This document shows positions 59,501 through 64,000 of a DNA stretch of 64,000 bases, piece by piece (within the stretch, counting starts at the first letter, position 1; every line of letters begins with the position of its first letter). Under the pieces are notes generated by a model that did not search any database, was not told the origin of the DNA, and saw nothing but the letters and a program-made list of their open reading frames with translations. A program made the translations under genes and the position numbers. The stretch comes from Petrosia ficiformis (lineage: Eukaryota > Porifera > Demospongiae > Haplosclerida > Petrosiidae): assembly GCA_947044365.1 (NCBI GenBank), contig OX345636.1, positions 42,849,537 to 42,913,536 of the forward strand, written 5' to 3'.

Positions 59501-62378
59501 ATCAAATTATGCTTTCCATTTTATAAACATTCTAAATAAAATATCAATTTAATTTTGATATGCAAATGTAGGTTCACATATGTGCCATGTAGTTGAATGT
59601 TACTAATATCATTTGTAACATATGAAAGTGACTCGGTGACATTTATAAAACTGTTTAATTATACTGAAACATACCATTACATGATATTCCATCTTCATCC
59701 AAAAAATAACCATCATTACATGAACAGAATAAACCTTCCGGAGAGAAGTTACATAGCTGAGTACAGTTGGAACACTCATCACCAGCTATTGAGAGAGGGT
59801 ATTAAGTATAATATATATAGTACAGTTTTATGTGTGTGTGTGTGATTGTCTGAATCTTTCTAGGTACCATTAAATACTGTATCATTGCATAAATAGAATT
59901 GTTAAAATAAAAAAATTATTGGCCAGCAAATTTGTAAGAATGCAAATTATAATTTAATTGGTCATACAGGTTGTTATTATGACTGCATGATAAAAGATAC
60001 TTATACTATAATCAATTATCATATCCAATATCTCATATTACATGCGCAAAGAATGTGTGGAAACCTAAAATAATTTAATTAAAATGTTATTCTGCTTCTT
60101 TGTACATCTAATAGTAAGTATAAGGATAATTGAAATTACAAATTATAGTTACCTGTACATCACCACTACAATTTGCACTATTACATGAAAATCAGTTTAA
60201 GGAGTTGGGAAATATTTCAGAATAAAACAAATTCCCTTTTTCATAGTGCGGTAAATTCAACTTTTACCCATTATTGTGCAATATGGACTAGTTGATTTTT
60301 TTTGTTAGACAAATCTGGCTCTCAACTTTTATGTTTAATGCATCTCGTGTATACCGTTACAAGTAGCTCCATCAGCATCCAGTAAATATCCATTATTACA
60401 TTATTTTTGCAGTGTAAAACATTTGGTTGCATGATAACAGGGGTGCCCAATTACAGAGACAAAAATTACTGATAATTACACTTGAGGTTTATAATTATGT
60501 TATTGACAGTACTAGGAAGACTACTTTCTCTCATGATTATGTCACAGCAGTTTCTTCTTTACAATTTAGATGTATTCATTTACCAATTTGCCCCAAAGAG
60601 CACATGAAGTTTACAATAAAAAGTATGCTCGTCATGAAAATCAATATAATTATTGCTGTAAAAATTTAATAGTATGCTTTGTGTATCTATTTATCTCATT
60701 AGGCACAATTTATAATTTCCTGGGTGTGCCCCTGGTTGCATGAATTTGTCACTGTAAAAGAACAAAATTGTTTGGTTATTGCATATACAGTTACAAAGAT
60801 TTAATGTTGTATTGTCATGCTGTTCATGCTATAACATTTACTTGAAGTCCTTTTTTATTATCCTTCCCATATAATATTTCATGTCACTTATGAAACGTAA
60901 AAGTAACTGGCCATCAATCAACAAAATTAATGGTTGAAATGTTTTGTAAAACTCGCAACTGCATTATTTAATTTACCAAGAAACACCACAAAAGATTGTT
61001 CCTATAGTTATTTGGCAACAAAGGCAACTATATGATATCAGCAATCATGTATGCACAACCAGCATCTTAACAATAAATTATTTGAATTCACACTATACTT
61101 TGCAACTGTATACTTACCAATGAATGAGTTATTTTAAAAGTTTTGTTATTGCAGTGTAACCGCTCACTGTTGTATCAGACTACATGGTTTCCTTAACAGT
61201 CATTTTTACATAACTTATTAGTGAGAGAGGTAGCTACTGGCTAAAATAAACTGTGAGTACCATGGTATCCAAGTTGTCAGATATATTATATGAGTTAGTA
61301 ATTACTATCAATAAATGTAAGTGATCATTGTAAATAACAACACTATAGCCTGTTACCATGTTGTTACTGTGTGTTGTATTTAGAATATTGGAAGTTATAG
61401 AGCAGTTTATAACTTCCTAGTTTCCTGGCTGTAAGTATGCTAATAGCTTCCACATGCAGTTAATATCACATTGGGTGTAAATTGAATGCTCACTCTATTT
61501 TACTGATGCTTAGTCTATTTTACTGAAAATATAATTCTTTGCACTCAGATGTAGACATTCTGCCCTCACAATTTTATTTTAGCAATAGACCATGAGCACA
61601 TCCTATAACTATAACTTCTAACATCAATTTAAATGTTCAGGAAACAAACTAACCTGAATTGCTCTTTGACATTTGAATGTATTTGAAAATGTAATAGTCA
61701 TAAATATAAGATACTAGTAATTCAATGCTATTGTAATCATTGATAATGAGGTATATAAACATCTGATGGATTGAAAACATGTAGTGTGCAAAAGACTAAA
61801 GTTTGTAATGACACAAAATTAATCAGTACCATATTAATTTTAGTAATATAACTGTTAAATTTATTATGTTATGAGTAAAATATTATAGTAACTGTTAGTA
61901 ATAGTTTAATCAATAACTAAATAATCTCTGATAAAATTGAATAGTACTCTCATACATTTACTTACGTGGAGGACAGATTTGTGGAGCATCAGAACAGCAA
62001 TCGTTTAGCTGATAACAATGTGTATCGCAATAGCAATCCCCGACCTGGCAAGTAGATAGACGACTATATATACAGCAATCAGTATAATTAGCAGTGCAGG
62101 AACCTGTATGAAGTATTGTATACTACAATTTCACATGACAAATGAATTATGTAAAGAAATGCATTGAAATAGCAGACATATAGGCAAGAGTAAATCTATA
62201 TGCCTAATCTTAAATAGTGTGCAACAATATATTCCATTATAAGTACATACATTATGTGATCAAAGTGTTATTAACCTTGAGCTGAAATCACAGGGAACTC
62301 AAGATACAACAACAGTATCATAAAAGGTAGGAAACGATACAACAGTATCATAAAGGGTAGGAAACATTTGGAATTCAT
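5243..62378 (-). CDS. Giant multi-exon transmembrane protein: signal peptide, SMB-like, about 160 cbEGF, juxtamembrane region, TM, acidic tail
   Basis: Hand-built spliced model on the minus strand. Exons in transcript order: 62378-62276, 62103-61966, 59785-59675, about 157 array exons of 123 bp (first 59231-59109, last 21776-21654), 19898-19776, 17310-17188, 16152-16030, 15425-15361, 14750-14611, 7982-7844, 6246-6065, 5988-5885, 5364-5243. All introns start GT and end AG. Phases run 1 through the EGF exons and then 0,2,0,2,1, and every junction fits, so the total is a multiple of three (about 6,900 codons). The cbEGF repeats carry DIDEC, six cysteines and the Asn-hydroxylation pattern. Tandem cbEGF domains form Ca2+-stiffened rods in fibrillins and Notch, so I infer a very long cell-surface stalk, perhaps for adhesion or matrix contact. 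One array exon has a stop (24513-24635). No orthologue is named because none could be searched. Confidence 0.8.
5365..5884. other. Last intron of the giant gene
   Basis: 520-bp intron holding a (TA)n run (about 5474-5509), nested inverted repeats (ATGATGGTGA near 5513 against TCACCATCAT near 5595) and the strong hairpin at 5638-5705. Probably a small MITE insertion. Confidence 0.5.
5638..5705. repeat. Strong hairpin, 28-bp stem and 12-nt loop
   Basis: The arms GTTTTGTGTCCGAGGATGTG... and ...CACATCTGAGGACGCAAAAC pair over about 28 bp with two or three mismatches. The GC content of the arms stands out from the AT-rich intron. It is either a MITE core or an RNA hairpin in the pre-mRNA. Confidence 0.65.
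5885..5988 (-). CDS. Penultimate exon: basic cytoplasmic membrane-proximal segment
   Basis: Acceptor tatatag and donor GTACAG. One base completes the Trp codon begun in the TM exon, followed by [17 protein letters not shown] and then [17 protein letters not shown]. The Lys-rich stretch just after the membrane fits the positive-inside rule. If the donor is not used, the frame stops about nine codons later (TGRLLHH then stop), giving a shorter tail lacking the acidic segment. Confidence 0.7.
6065..6246 (-). CDS. Transmembrane exon
   Basis: 182 bp with acceptor attgtag and donor GTGTGTGG, a weak donor lying in a TG-rich run. It encodes an extracellular piece ([19 protein letters not shown]), an acidic linker (TPQDEDDEV), and then a single hydrophobic helix of about 23-25 residues beginning [18 protein letters not shown] and ending near VLVGYCLW. 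Small-residue spacing (G-x-A-x-G and G-x-x-x-G type) could support helix packing. This is the only membrane span seen after the signal peptide, so topology is type I. Confidence 0.75.
6247..7843. other. Intron between juxtamembrane and TM exons
   Basis: About 1.6 kb. It contains the MITE at 7083-7440 and otherwise featureless AT-rich sequence. A short motif 'cgggggtataattat(a/t)gggcctaaatgtttt' at 7158-7192 recurs at 16201-16232, suggesting a dispersed repeat. Confidence 0.5.
7083..7440. mobile_element. MITE with about 30-bp terminal inverted repeats
   Basis: GAGTGGGAGGATGCTACTCC-AATCAGTTT at about 7084-7114 is inverted at about 7404-7438 (AAACTGATTGGAGTTGCATCC...CCCACTCCC). The interior is about 290 bp, G-rich in part, with no transposase. 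The superfamily is unknown. Confidence 0.55.
7844..7982 (-). CDS. Juxtamembrane-domain exon 3
   Basis: 139 bp with acceptor tatatag and donor GTAAATA. It completes an Arg codon from the previous exon, then [39 protein letters not shown] and AVAEAIQ. Alternating hydrophobic residues suggest beta strands followed by a helix, as in SEA-like or other ferredoxin-fold juxtamembrane domains. That resemblance is only by pattern and I cannot assign a family. Confidence 0.7.
7983..8570. other. Part of the 6.6-kb intron, nothing recognised
   Basis: Intronic AT-rich sequence upstream (plus sense) of the gene remnant at 8571. No coding or repeat feature was supported. Confidence 0.45.
8571..9240 (+). pseudogene. 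Two-exon fragment of an unidentified gene, truncated by a foldback element
   Basis: Acceptor attatag before 8571, donor AAAG|GTGAGC after 8784, acceptor ttttacag before 8860. Exon 1 holds two copies of a 20-residue acidic motif: [12 protein letters not shown] at about 8630 and [11 protein letters not shown] at about 8718. They lie in different frames, so a frameshift separates them, although an ATG at 8651 could start the second frame. Both resemble SUMO-interaction motifs (hydrophobic core plus Ser/Asp/Glu). Exon 2 continues with [38 protein letters not shown] and [17 protein letters not shown], then runs into the repeat at about 9241. It is not recognised and may be a multicopy family also represented at 1194-1935. 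Confidence 0.5.
9241..9720. mobile_element. Foldback-family repeat, copy 2
   Basis: Begins AACCCTACATAAGTACTTA and includes the full right-arm sequence (GTGGTTTGTTTAATTTTGGG, TTTTTGGGTTTTGACATCC). It then extends through sequence inverted relative to 4125-4470, including the cttTACAG|ATGATG tract at about 9590-9700. The 5' edge cuts into the gene remnant at 8571-9240. Only a short piece of the opposite arm is present. Confidence 0.6.
9819..9836. promoter_or_regulatory. NRF-1-like palindrome in the LINE 5' region
   Basis: AATTGCGCATGCGCAATT is a perfect 18-bp palindrome containing the NRF-1 consensus TGCGCATGCGCA. About 45 bp downstream, at 9877-9886, AACATGGCGA resembles a YY1 site. Both precede the LINE reading frame and may be its internal promoter (inference). 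Confidence 0.5.
9961..14038 (+). pseudogene. LINE polyprotein: APE endonuclease and reverse transcriptase, two frameshifts
   Basis: The frame opens at ATG 9961, with a second ATG at 10018 that better fits a hydrophilic N-terminus. The N-terminal ~280 residues hold a coiled-coil-like stretch. An AP-endonuclease domain runs about residues 280-520, with [28 protein letters not shown] and LSDHLPV. The reverse transcriptase begins about residue 745 ([28 protein letters not shown]). A one-base shift near 12590 moves it to the frame with [21 protein letters not shown] and AHADDLRT (catalytic ADD motif). A second shift near 13226 leads to the last segment ([11 protein letters not shown]) ending at 14038, which has a CPLC...H....H zinc-finger-like motif. 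The shifts mean it cannot make the whole enzyme. Confidence 0.8.
14153..14576 (+). mobile_element. Terminal-palindrome repeat family, copy 2
   Basis: Inverted relative to 3556-3990 with the same order of shared blocks: CTCAACGAC/GTCGTTGAG, GCCGGTTCTCTACCTTA, TAGAAGGTGTTGATAGTCAT, and TGCCATCCCTACATAGAGAG ending in the palindrome AGAGAGTACTACCGTACTCTCT at about 14551-14572. It abuts the LINE 3' end and lies just downstream of a coding exon. Confidence 0.6.
14611..14750 (-). CDS. Juxtamembrane-domain exon 2 with dibasic site
   Basis: 140 bp with acceptor actcag and donor GTATATC. It encodes [17 protein letters not shown], then [14 protein letters not shown], then [15 protein letters not shown]. 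Two cysteines probably pair with each other. RKR followed by a polar stretch is a possible proprotein-convertase cleavage site, though the strict R-x-K/R-R form is not met. Phase 0 in and phase 2 out match both neighbours. Confidence 0.7.
14751..15360. other. Intron of the giant gene
   Basis: 610-bp AT-rich intron. A short inverted pair (ATTCAGCCATTTTGTA near 15209 against TACAAAATGGCTGAAT near 15270) suggests a small hairpin or MITE remnant. No coding sequence was seen. Confidence 0.5.
15361..15425 (-). CDS. Juxtamembrane-domain exon 1
   Basis: 65 bp with acceptor tctctag and donor GTGAGT. It follows the last EGF exon in phase 1 and reads [20 protein letters not shown] then ST. It has two N-glycosylation sequons (NVT, NLT). 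Phase 0 out fits the next exon. Confidence 0.65.
15426..16029. other. Intron, nothing recognised
   Basis: 604-bp AT-rich intron without a supported feature. Confidence 0.45.
16030..16152 (-). CDS. Membrane-proximal cbEGF exon, divergent
   Basis: 123 bp, phase 1-1, acceptor attcag and donor GTATGC. It has six cysteines: [15 protein letters not shown], then [20 protein letters not shown], then GITCN. The junction codon is Tyr instead of the usual Asp, so the first calcium ligand of the D-x-D/N-E motif is missing. The hydroxylation motif C-x-N-x4-F-x-C-x-C is intact. It is closest to the membrane and among the most diverged of the set. Confidence 0.8.
16153..17187. other. Intron between divergent cbEGF exons
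   Basis: About 1.0 kb. It contains a CATA/CGTA-type microsatellite near 16530-16570 and the short shared motif at 16201-16232 also seen near 7160. Nothing else was supported. Confidence 0.5.
17188..17310 (-). CDS. cbEGF exon, divergent
   Basis: 123 bp, phase 1-1. It reads [41 protein letters not shown]. Calcium-binding and Asn-hydroxylation motifs are intact. It lacks two of the three sequons typical of the array units. It ends AATT before the donor, which makes the Tyr codon at the next junction. Confidence 0.8.
17311..17639. other. Intron, nothing recognised
   Basis: Start of the 2.5-kb intron between the 17.2-kb and 19.8-kb exons. AT-rich with no feature supported until the repeat fragment at 17640. 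Confidence 0.45.
17640..17722 (+). mobile_element. Terminal-palindrome family, end fragment
   Basis: TTGGAATTGAAATGCATGGA, CATGCCATCCCTACATAGAG and the palindrome AGAGAGTGCTACCGTGCTCTCT match the end of the copies at 3556 and 14576. The internal part is missing. Confidence 0.6.
17874..17945 (+). mobile_element. tRNA-derived SINE-like head
   Basis: TGGCTCTAAATGG at 17878-17890 resembles a pol III A box. AGTTGGGGTCC at 17927-17937 resembles a B box about 37 bp later, and GTGCCTGACTAGATATCTGA lies between them as in tRNA-related SINEs. The acceptor-stem pairing and the tail were not established. The 109-bp tandem units start within this head. Confidence 0.4.
17912..18533 (+). repeat. 109-bp minisatellite, five full units plus a partial one
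   Basis: Units starting CTGAAGTTCCTGCCTAGTTG lie at 17912, 18021, 18130, 18239, 18348 and 18457 (partial). They are nearly identical and differ at only a few bases, such as GTAGGAAC against GTGGGAAC, so the expansion is recent. Each unit contains the B-box-like part of the SINE head. Confidence 0.9.
18540..19550 (+). pseudogene. Ty3/gypsy-type retrotransposon integrase remnant
   Basis: In shifting frames the plus strand shows a zinc-binding CEKCQ piece, the integrase core ([34 protein letters not shown] with the D, D and E positions present), then an open stretch at 19077-19550. That stretch holds a C-terminal domain ([35 protein letters not shown]) and ends [14 protein letters not shown]. 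The core is broken by frameshifts, and gag, protease and reverse transcriptase are absent. It is a truncated, inactive copy with its 5' end next to the minisatellite. Confidence 0.7.
19559..19690 (+). repeat. Candidate short 3' LTR with polypurine tract
   Basis: A purine tract AAAAAGGGAG lies just after the integrase stop, followed by TGTGGTAACTATGACATC and sequence ending ATGGTACA. This gives TG...CA ends over about 132 bp. Ordinary array-intron sequence resumes straight afterwards. There is no second LTR to compare, so the boundary is tentative. Confidence 0.4.
19776..19898 (-). CDS. cbEGF exon separated from the main array
   Basis: 123 bp, phase 1-1. It is array-like: [41 protein letters not shown]. 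Flanking intron sequence is the array type, so this unit was part of the array before the insertions at 18.5-19.7 kb and 19.96-21.6 kb split it off. Confidence 0.85.
19955..20776 (+). mobile_element. Helitron-like non-autonomous element, copy 1
   Basis: The array-intron sequence GTAATAA is interrupted by TCTATATAATAACACCGTTG (TC start after an A), a form common at Helitron 5' ends. The interior is rich in AGACATAGACAAAGAC-type degenerate repeats and AGCCCAACTAACATCTGATA. Near the far end ACCGC-TGAAG-GCGGT forms a hairpin followed by CTAA, as CTRR ends do, though the hairpin is closer to the end than usual. No Rep/helicase is present. Confidence 0.4.
20785..21590 (+). mobile_element. Helitron-like non-autonomous element, copy 2
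   Basis: ACCGTTGTCTGTCTGTCTGT at about 20791 restarts the same order of blocks as copy 1: ACGTTGACGTG, GGAGGCGTTAACAG, AGAAGCCCAGCTAACATCTG, and ATTATAGTACATTCATTTGT near 21535. The copy is diverged. Its end was not located exactly, and array-type intron resumes by about 21615. Confidence 0.4.
24513..24635 (-). pseudogene. Array exon with in-frame stop and weak acceptor
   Basis: In this unit the Tyr31 codon TAT is TAA (plus-strand TTA at 24544-24546), and the acceptor is CTATTGAG instead of CTATTCAG. GAG is a poor 3' splice site. The rest of the exon is intact. Inclusion would end translation after about 144 array repeats, before the membrane exon. Skipping keeps frame because the exon is phase 1-1. 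It could be a dead exon tolerated by skipping, a switch for a soluble form, or a sequencing error. Confidence 0.75.
30910..36685 (-). repeat. Higher-order block A within the array
   Basis: Marker units repeat in the same order in block B (36919-41489). The markers are an extra GTACATGTAT intron insertion (unit near 31.5 kb), a D37 variant (32.4 kb), S29 variants (31.0, 33.4 kb), a CTTTGT intron variant (33.8 kb) and A26 units (34.6 kb). The offset is 6009 bp up to about 34.7 kb and 4804 bp after that. The 1205-bp difference is a local five-unit tandem duplication present only here (33788-34993 repeated at 34993-36200). Confidence 0.75.
36919..41489 (-). repeat. Higher-order block B within the array
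   Basis: Partner of block A, about 4.6-4.8 kb or about 20 units long. It carries the marker units at 37.5, 38.4, 39.4, 39.85 and 40.6 kb in matching order and spacing. Confidence 0.75.
46053..47973 (-). repeat. Higher-order block C, partner at 51832-53756
   Basis: Marker units (NETHNCS with CRNGYQ and DVVTC; then DEITC with an extra GTAT; then CKNGYQ with codon GTT-type changes; then a short intron with ATCTATATAT) recur 5779-5783 bp further on. This implies a duplication spanning about 24 units. Confidence 0.7.
51832..53756 (-). repeat. Higher-order block C', partner of 46053-47973
   Basis: Same marker units in the same order as block C at an offset of 5779-5783 bp. The intervening units differ, so later local gains and losses followed. 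Confidence 0.7.
55700..57350 (-). repeat. Three-unit (716-bp) tandem block
   Basis: A trio of units with a distinctive shortened intron (AAACATAGCTATATG, lacking ACAATGTAT) and a GTATAGTTGTATG variant repeats at 716-bp spacing near 55.7, 56.4 and 57.1 kb. Confidence 0.75.
59302..59490. mobile_element. Foldback-family repeat, copy 3, at the upstream edge of the array
   Basis: Array-intron sequence (ATAATTATTATAATTA) runs directly into CAAGAATAATAAAAACATTT and the left arm of the foldback family. The arm ends AACCCTACATAAGTACAG, followed by a short spacer and ACTTATGTAGGGTTATATGA. The second arm is truncated. The array stops exactly at this insertion. Confidence 0.65.
59675..59785 (-). CDS. 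First EGF exon, divergent
   Basis: 111 bp, phase 1-1, acceptor caatag and donor GTATGT. It reads [37 protein letters not shown]. It has six cysteines but a shorter first loop and no D-x-D-E start, so calcium binding is probably weaker. It links the SMB-like exon to the array. Confidence 0.75.
59925..60150. mobile_element. MITE copy related to 63380-63675
   Basis: Shares TTTAATTGGT...GGTTGTTATTATGACTGCATG, TATAATCAATTATC and the AATTATCCTTATACT-type segments with 63380-63675, partly in inverted order. It is a non-autonomous element without coding sequence. Confidence 0.45.
60355..60402 (-). pseudogene. Truncated EGF exon remnant
   Basis: Minus strand reads [15 protein letters not shown] followed by a donor-like GTATAC, matching the C-terminal third of an EGF exon. 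An in-frame TAA lies just upstream and the first four cysteines are gone. The hAT-like insertion lies about 35 bp away. Confidence 0.65.
60438..60734. mobile_element. hAT-like MITE
   Basis: Starts CAGGGGTGCCCAATTA and ends AATTTCCTGGGTGTGCCCCTG, which are hAT-type inverted ends. GTTGCATGA occurs at 60426-60434 (3 nt before the left end) and at 60735-60743, a likely target duplication of about 8-9 bp. About 297 bp with no transposase. Confidence 0.6.
61966..62103 (-). CDS. Somatomedin-B-like exon
   Basis: 138 bp, phase 1-1, acceptor catacag and donor GTAAGT. It encodes [18 protein letters not shown], then [18 protein letters not shown], then SDAPQICPP. The C-x-C-x3-C-x5-CC-x6-C half is the classic SMB arrangement. 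Ten cysteines instead of eight make it a variant. SMB domains mediate protein-protein contacts in vitronectin and ENPP proteins. Here it would sit at the far tip of the stalk. Confidence 0.75.
62276..62378 (-). CDS. Start exon: signal peptide
   Basis: ATG at 62376-62378 followed by [34 protein letters not shown], then the donor GTTAAT in phase 1. It is hydrophobic with a small-residue end (ISA), as expected of a signal peptide, though long because of an internal 10-codon tandem duplication. The pyrimidine-rich tract and CAG immediately before the ATG look like an acceptor, so an upstream 5' UTR exon is likely. Confidence 0.7.
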
Positions 62379-62746
62379 CTGTTTGACAAAAGAGAAATTA
62401 AGTAATGATTATAATTATAAACTATTTGATACAATATTTGTGTTGTCAAAAATGATTATTTTTTGTGTATGCATTATTATTCCCATGGACTTTAATTATT
62501 ATACACCTGCACCTGTTTTCTGAATGTGTGAACAGGGCATGTACTTTTTCATGATTAGTGCACCAGCCAGGTAAGATGACAAAGATTGTACAAGGCATAA
62601 TTATGTACTTGAATTCTTTATTCGAATGTTTCTTCATATTTCTTCATATTTATCACAGAAAAAATGTAATTTTGGTACACTTAGAAATTGAAAGTTATAT
62701 CAGTAGTATAATTTATCGACATACAATTAATCCTGCCGTAGCATTA

Positions 62747-62850
62747 CAGTGGAGCCCCTCTATTCCAGACACCCTTGGGACAAATATAAATGTCCTGATT
62801 ACATAGGGTGTCCGCATTTCTGGCCTATTGTTTCTTTGAGTTAACCTTAA
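62747..62850 (+). mobile_element. Tigger/pogo-like transposon end
   Basis: TA followed by CAGTGGAGCCCCTCTATTCC, AGACACCCTTGGGACAAAT and the inverted-sense GGGTGTCCGCATTTCTGG. This is the typical form of pogo/Tigger-type termini at a TA target. No transposase or second end was found. Confidence 0.45.
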
Positions 62851-63379
62851 ACGTTTTTCAGCCTGATTGATATGCTTAACTTTAACAAAAGCCTGCCCAT
62901 TCAAAATGCTCCACTTTTGCTGCCCATGCTTTCAGTTTGCTGTTAGCTGAAGCACGAGTACAAATTTTCCACATGCCTGACCCATTTAACTCTTGAAGAC
63001 GAAATGGGCTTCTATGCTGTACATACTTATTTAAGCATAATTATGCCAGAACATTTCTTTCTTAACATGAAATTTTATCTTATTATATTTATATTATATA
63101 AAAGACAAAGGGATAGCTAAGTTGAAATTTATTCTCAGTTTTCAAACAAACCAATTCAAACTTTAAAAAATACTTTTGTACACATCAAGCTTCTTAAATT
63201 GTATGACAGTTACAATAGCTTCTCTAAAATGCATTTTCTTGTTGCATGGCAAATGCTCAAAGGCGTGGTTACTACAAACATAAAAAAAAACATTCCACTA
63301 CATCATCCACATTAGCAATATACAAAAAGAGTACATGCAACATTGCAAAAATGAAATTAAATTGTTAAAATAGCTAATT

Positions 63380-63675
63380 TATTGGTTAGCACAGTTGCAA
63401 GGAATAGTGGCAATTGTAATTTAATTGGTAGTGTAGGTTGTTATGACTGCATGGCCATGGTAACATACATATATTATAATATAATCCAATAATTGCAATT
63501 TCAATTATCCTTATACTATCTATTATATATACATAGAAGAAGAATAAAATTTTTATTAAGTCATTTTAGGTTTCCAAACCTTCTTTGTATGTCTAATTTG
63601 AGATAATTGATTATAGTATAATTTATCATGCATCACAGTCATAACAACCTTATATTATAATTTGCATCCTTACAA
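63380..63675. mobile_element. MITE with about 55-bp imperfect inverted ends
   Basis: ACAGTTGCAAGGAATAGTGG...GGTTGTTATGACTGCATG at the left pairs with CATGCATCACAGTCATAACA...GCATCCTTACAACTGT at the right. Related to 59925-60150. Confidence 0.55.
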
Positions 63676-63929
63676 CTGTACTCAGTGATCAATTTTACTA
63701 CTGATTTGTTTTAACAATTTGCAGTGAATGCCTCATTATTCCATTTGCATGAGTGAATCTACTGGATTTCTAACATTGATGATGGTAGTGATGTATTCCA
63801 AGTTCTCTAACTCTTCTGTTCCGTCTTCTTGCTCTGAAAATTGAAGGCACGGGTTCCGTTCTAATTCTAGTTCTCTAACTCTTCGACTTCTCCATTTGCA
63901 AAATTGTGGGCTCGTGTAACTTGACCTTT

Positions 63930-63970
63930 GAACCGTGACGTACGTTACAGTTGTCTCGTATATAGCTCAC
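63930..63970 (-). promoter_or_regulatory. Candidate core promoter of the giant gene
   Basis: On the minus strand GCTATATACGAG (63955-63966) resembles a TATA box. It is followed about 15 bp downstream by GTACGTCACGG (CRE-like half site, 63935-63945) in a CpG-containing patch. The distance and orientation suit a 5' UTR exon spliced to 62378, but no transcript evidence exists. Confidence 0.25.
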
Positions 63971-64000
63971 TTGCTGCAAAATGCAATTTAAAACGATGCA

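Larger units (their letters stand above)
59786..61965. other. 2.2-kb intron after the SMB-like exon
   Basis: Holds a MITE copy (59925-60150), an EGF exon remnant (60355-60402) and an hAT-like MITE (60438-60734). From about 60740 to 61965 I see only AT-rich sequence. Confidence 0.5.
62379..64000. other. 5' region of the giant gene
   Basis: Probably a 5' UTR intron and promoter. It contains a Tigger/pogo-like end (62747 on) and a MITE (63380-63675). The last 150 bases are richer in CpG. No other gene was recognised. Confidence 0.4.

Noticed and set aside
59597..59845. Plus-strand open frame over the first EGF exon
   Set aside because: Antisense of a well-supported minus-strand EGF exon.
62446..62904. 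Short open frames on both strands upstream of the start exon
   Set aside because: They overlap a Tigger-like transposon end and each other, and no domain is visible.

Overview
The window looks like nuclear DNA from an animal, most likely a sponge (demosponge-like). It is AT-rich, has phase-1 spliced extracellular-domain exons, a somatomedin-B-like plus EGF architecture, and many decayed transposons. The organism is inferred; no sequence search was possible.

One minus-strand gene spans almost the whole window (start codon at 62378, stop at 5243-5245). I rebuilt it by hand from splice sites, and every junction keeps frame. In transcript order it has: a signal-peptide exon; a somatomedin-B-like exon; one divergent EGF exon; a run of about 157 nearly identical 123-bp calcium-binding EGF (cbEGF) exons at a period of about 239 bp (59231 down to 21654); three more cbEGF exons (19.8, 17.2 and 16.0 kb); three exons of an unrecognised juxtamembrane region with a dibasic cleavage-like site; a transmembrane exon; and two cytoplasmic exons ending in an acidic tail. 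If every exon is used the product is about 6,900 residues with about 160 cbEGF domains. The array is homogenised in its introns as well as its exons and carries nested duplications of 2 to about 24 units. One array exon (24513-24635) has an in-frame stop and a poor GAG acceptor. Because all array exons are phase 1-1, skipping it restores the membrane form and including it would end the protein before the membrane.

The other content is mobile DNA inside introns or flanks. It includes a near-full-length but frameshifted LINE (about 9.8-14.14 kb, plus strand, antisense to the host gene) with NRF-1-like and YY1-like sites in its 5' region. There is also a Ty3/gypsy-type integrase remnant with a short 3' LTR (18.5-19.7 kb), a tRNA-SINE-like head leading into a 109-bp tandem repeat (17.9-18.5 kb), and two Helitron-like non-autonomous copies (19.96-21.59 kb). 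Several MITE or foldback families and two decayed fragments of an unidentified gene family (1.2-1.9 kb and 8.6-9.2 kb) are also present. Mobile elements sit at both edges of the EGF array.

No RNA gene, CRISPR array or prokaryotic feature was seen. Exon counts come from reading the repeat spacing by eye and may be off by one or two. In an array this uniform the assembled copy number may also be wrong.
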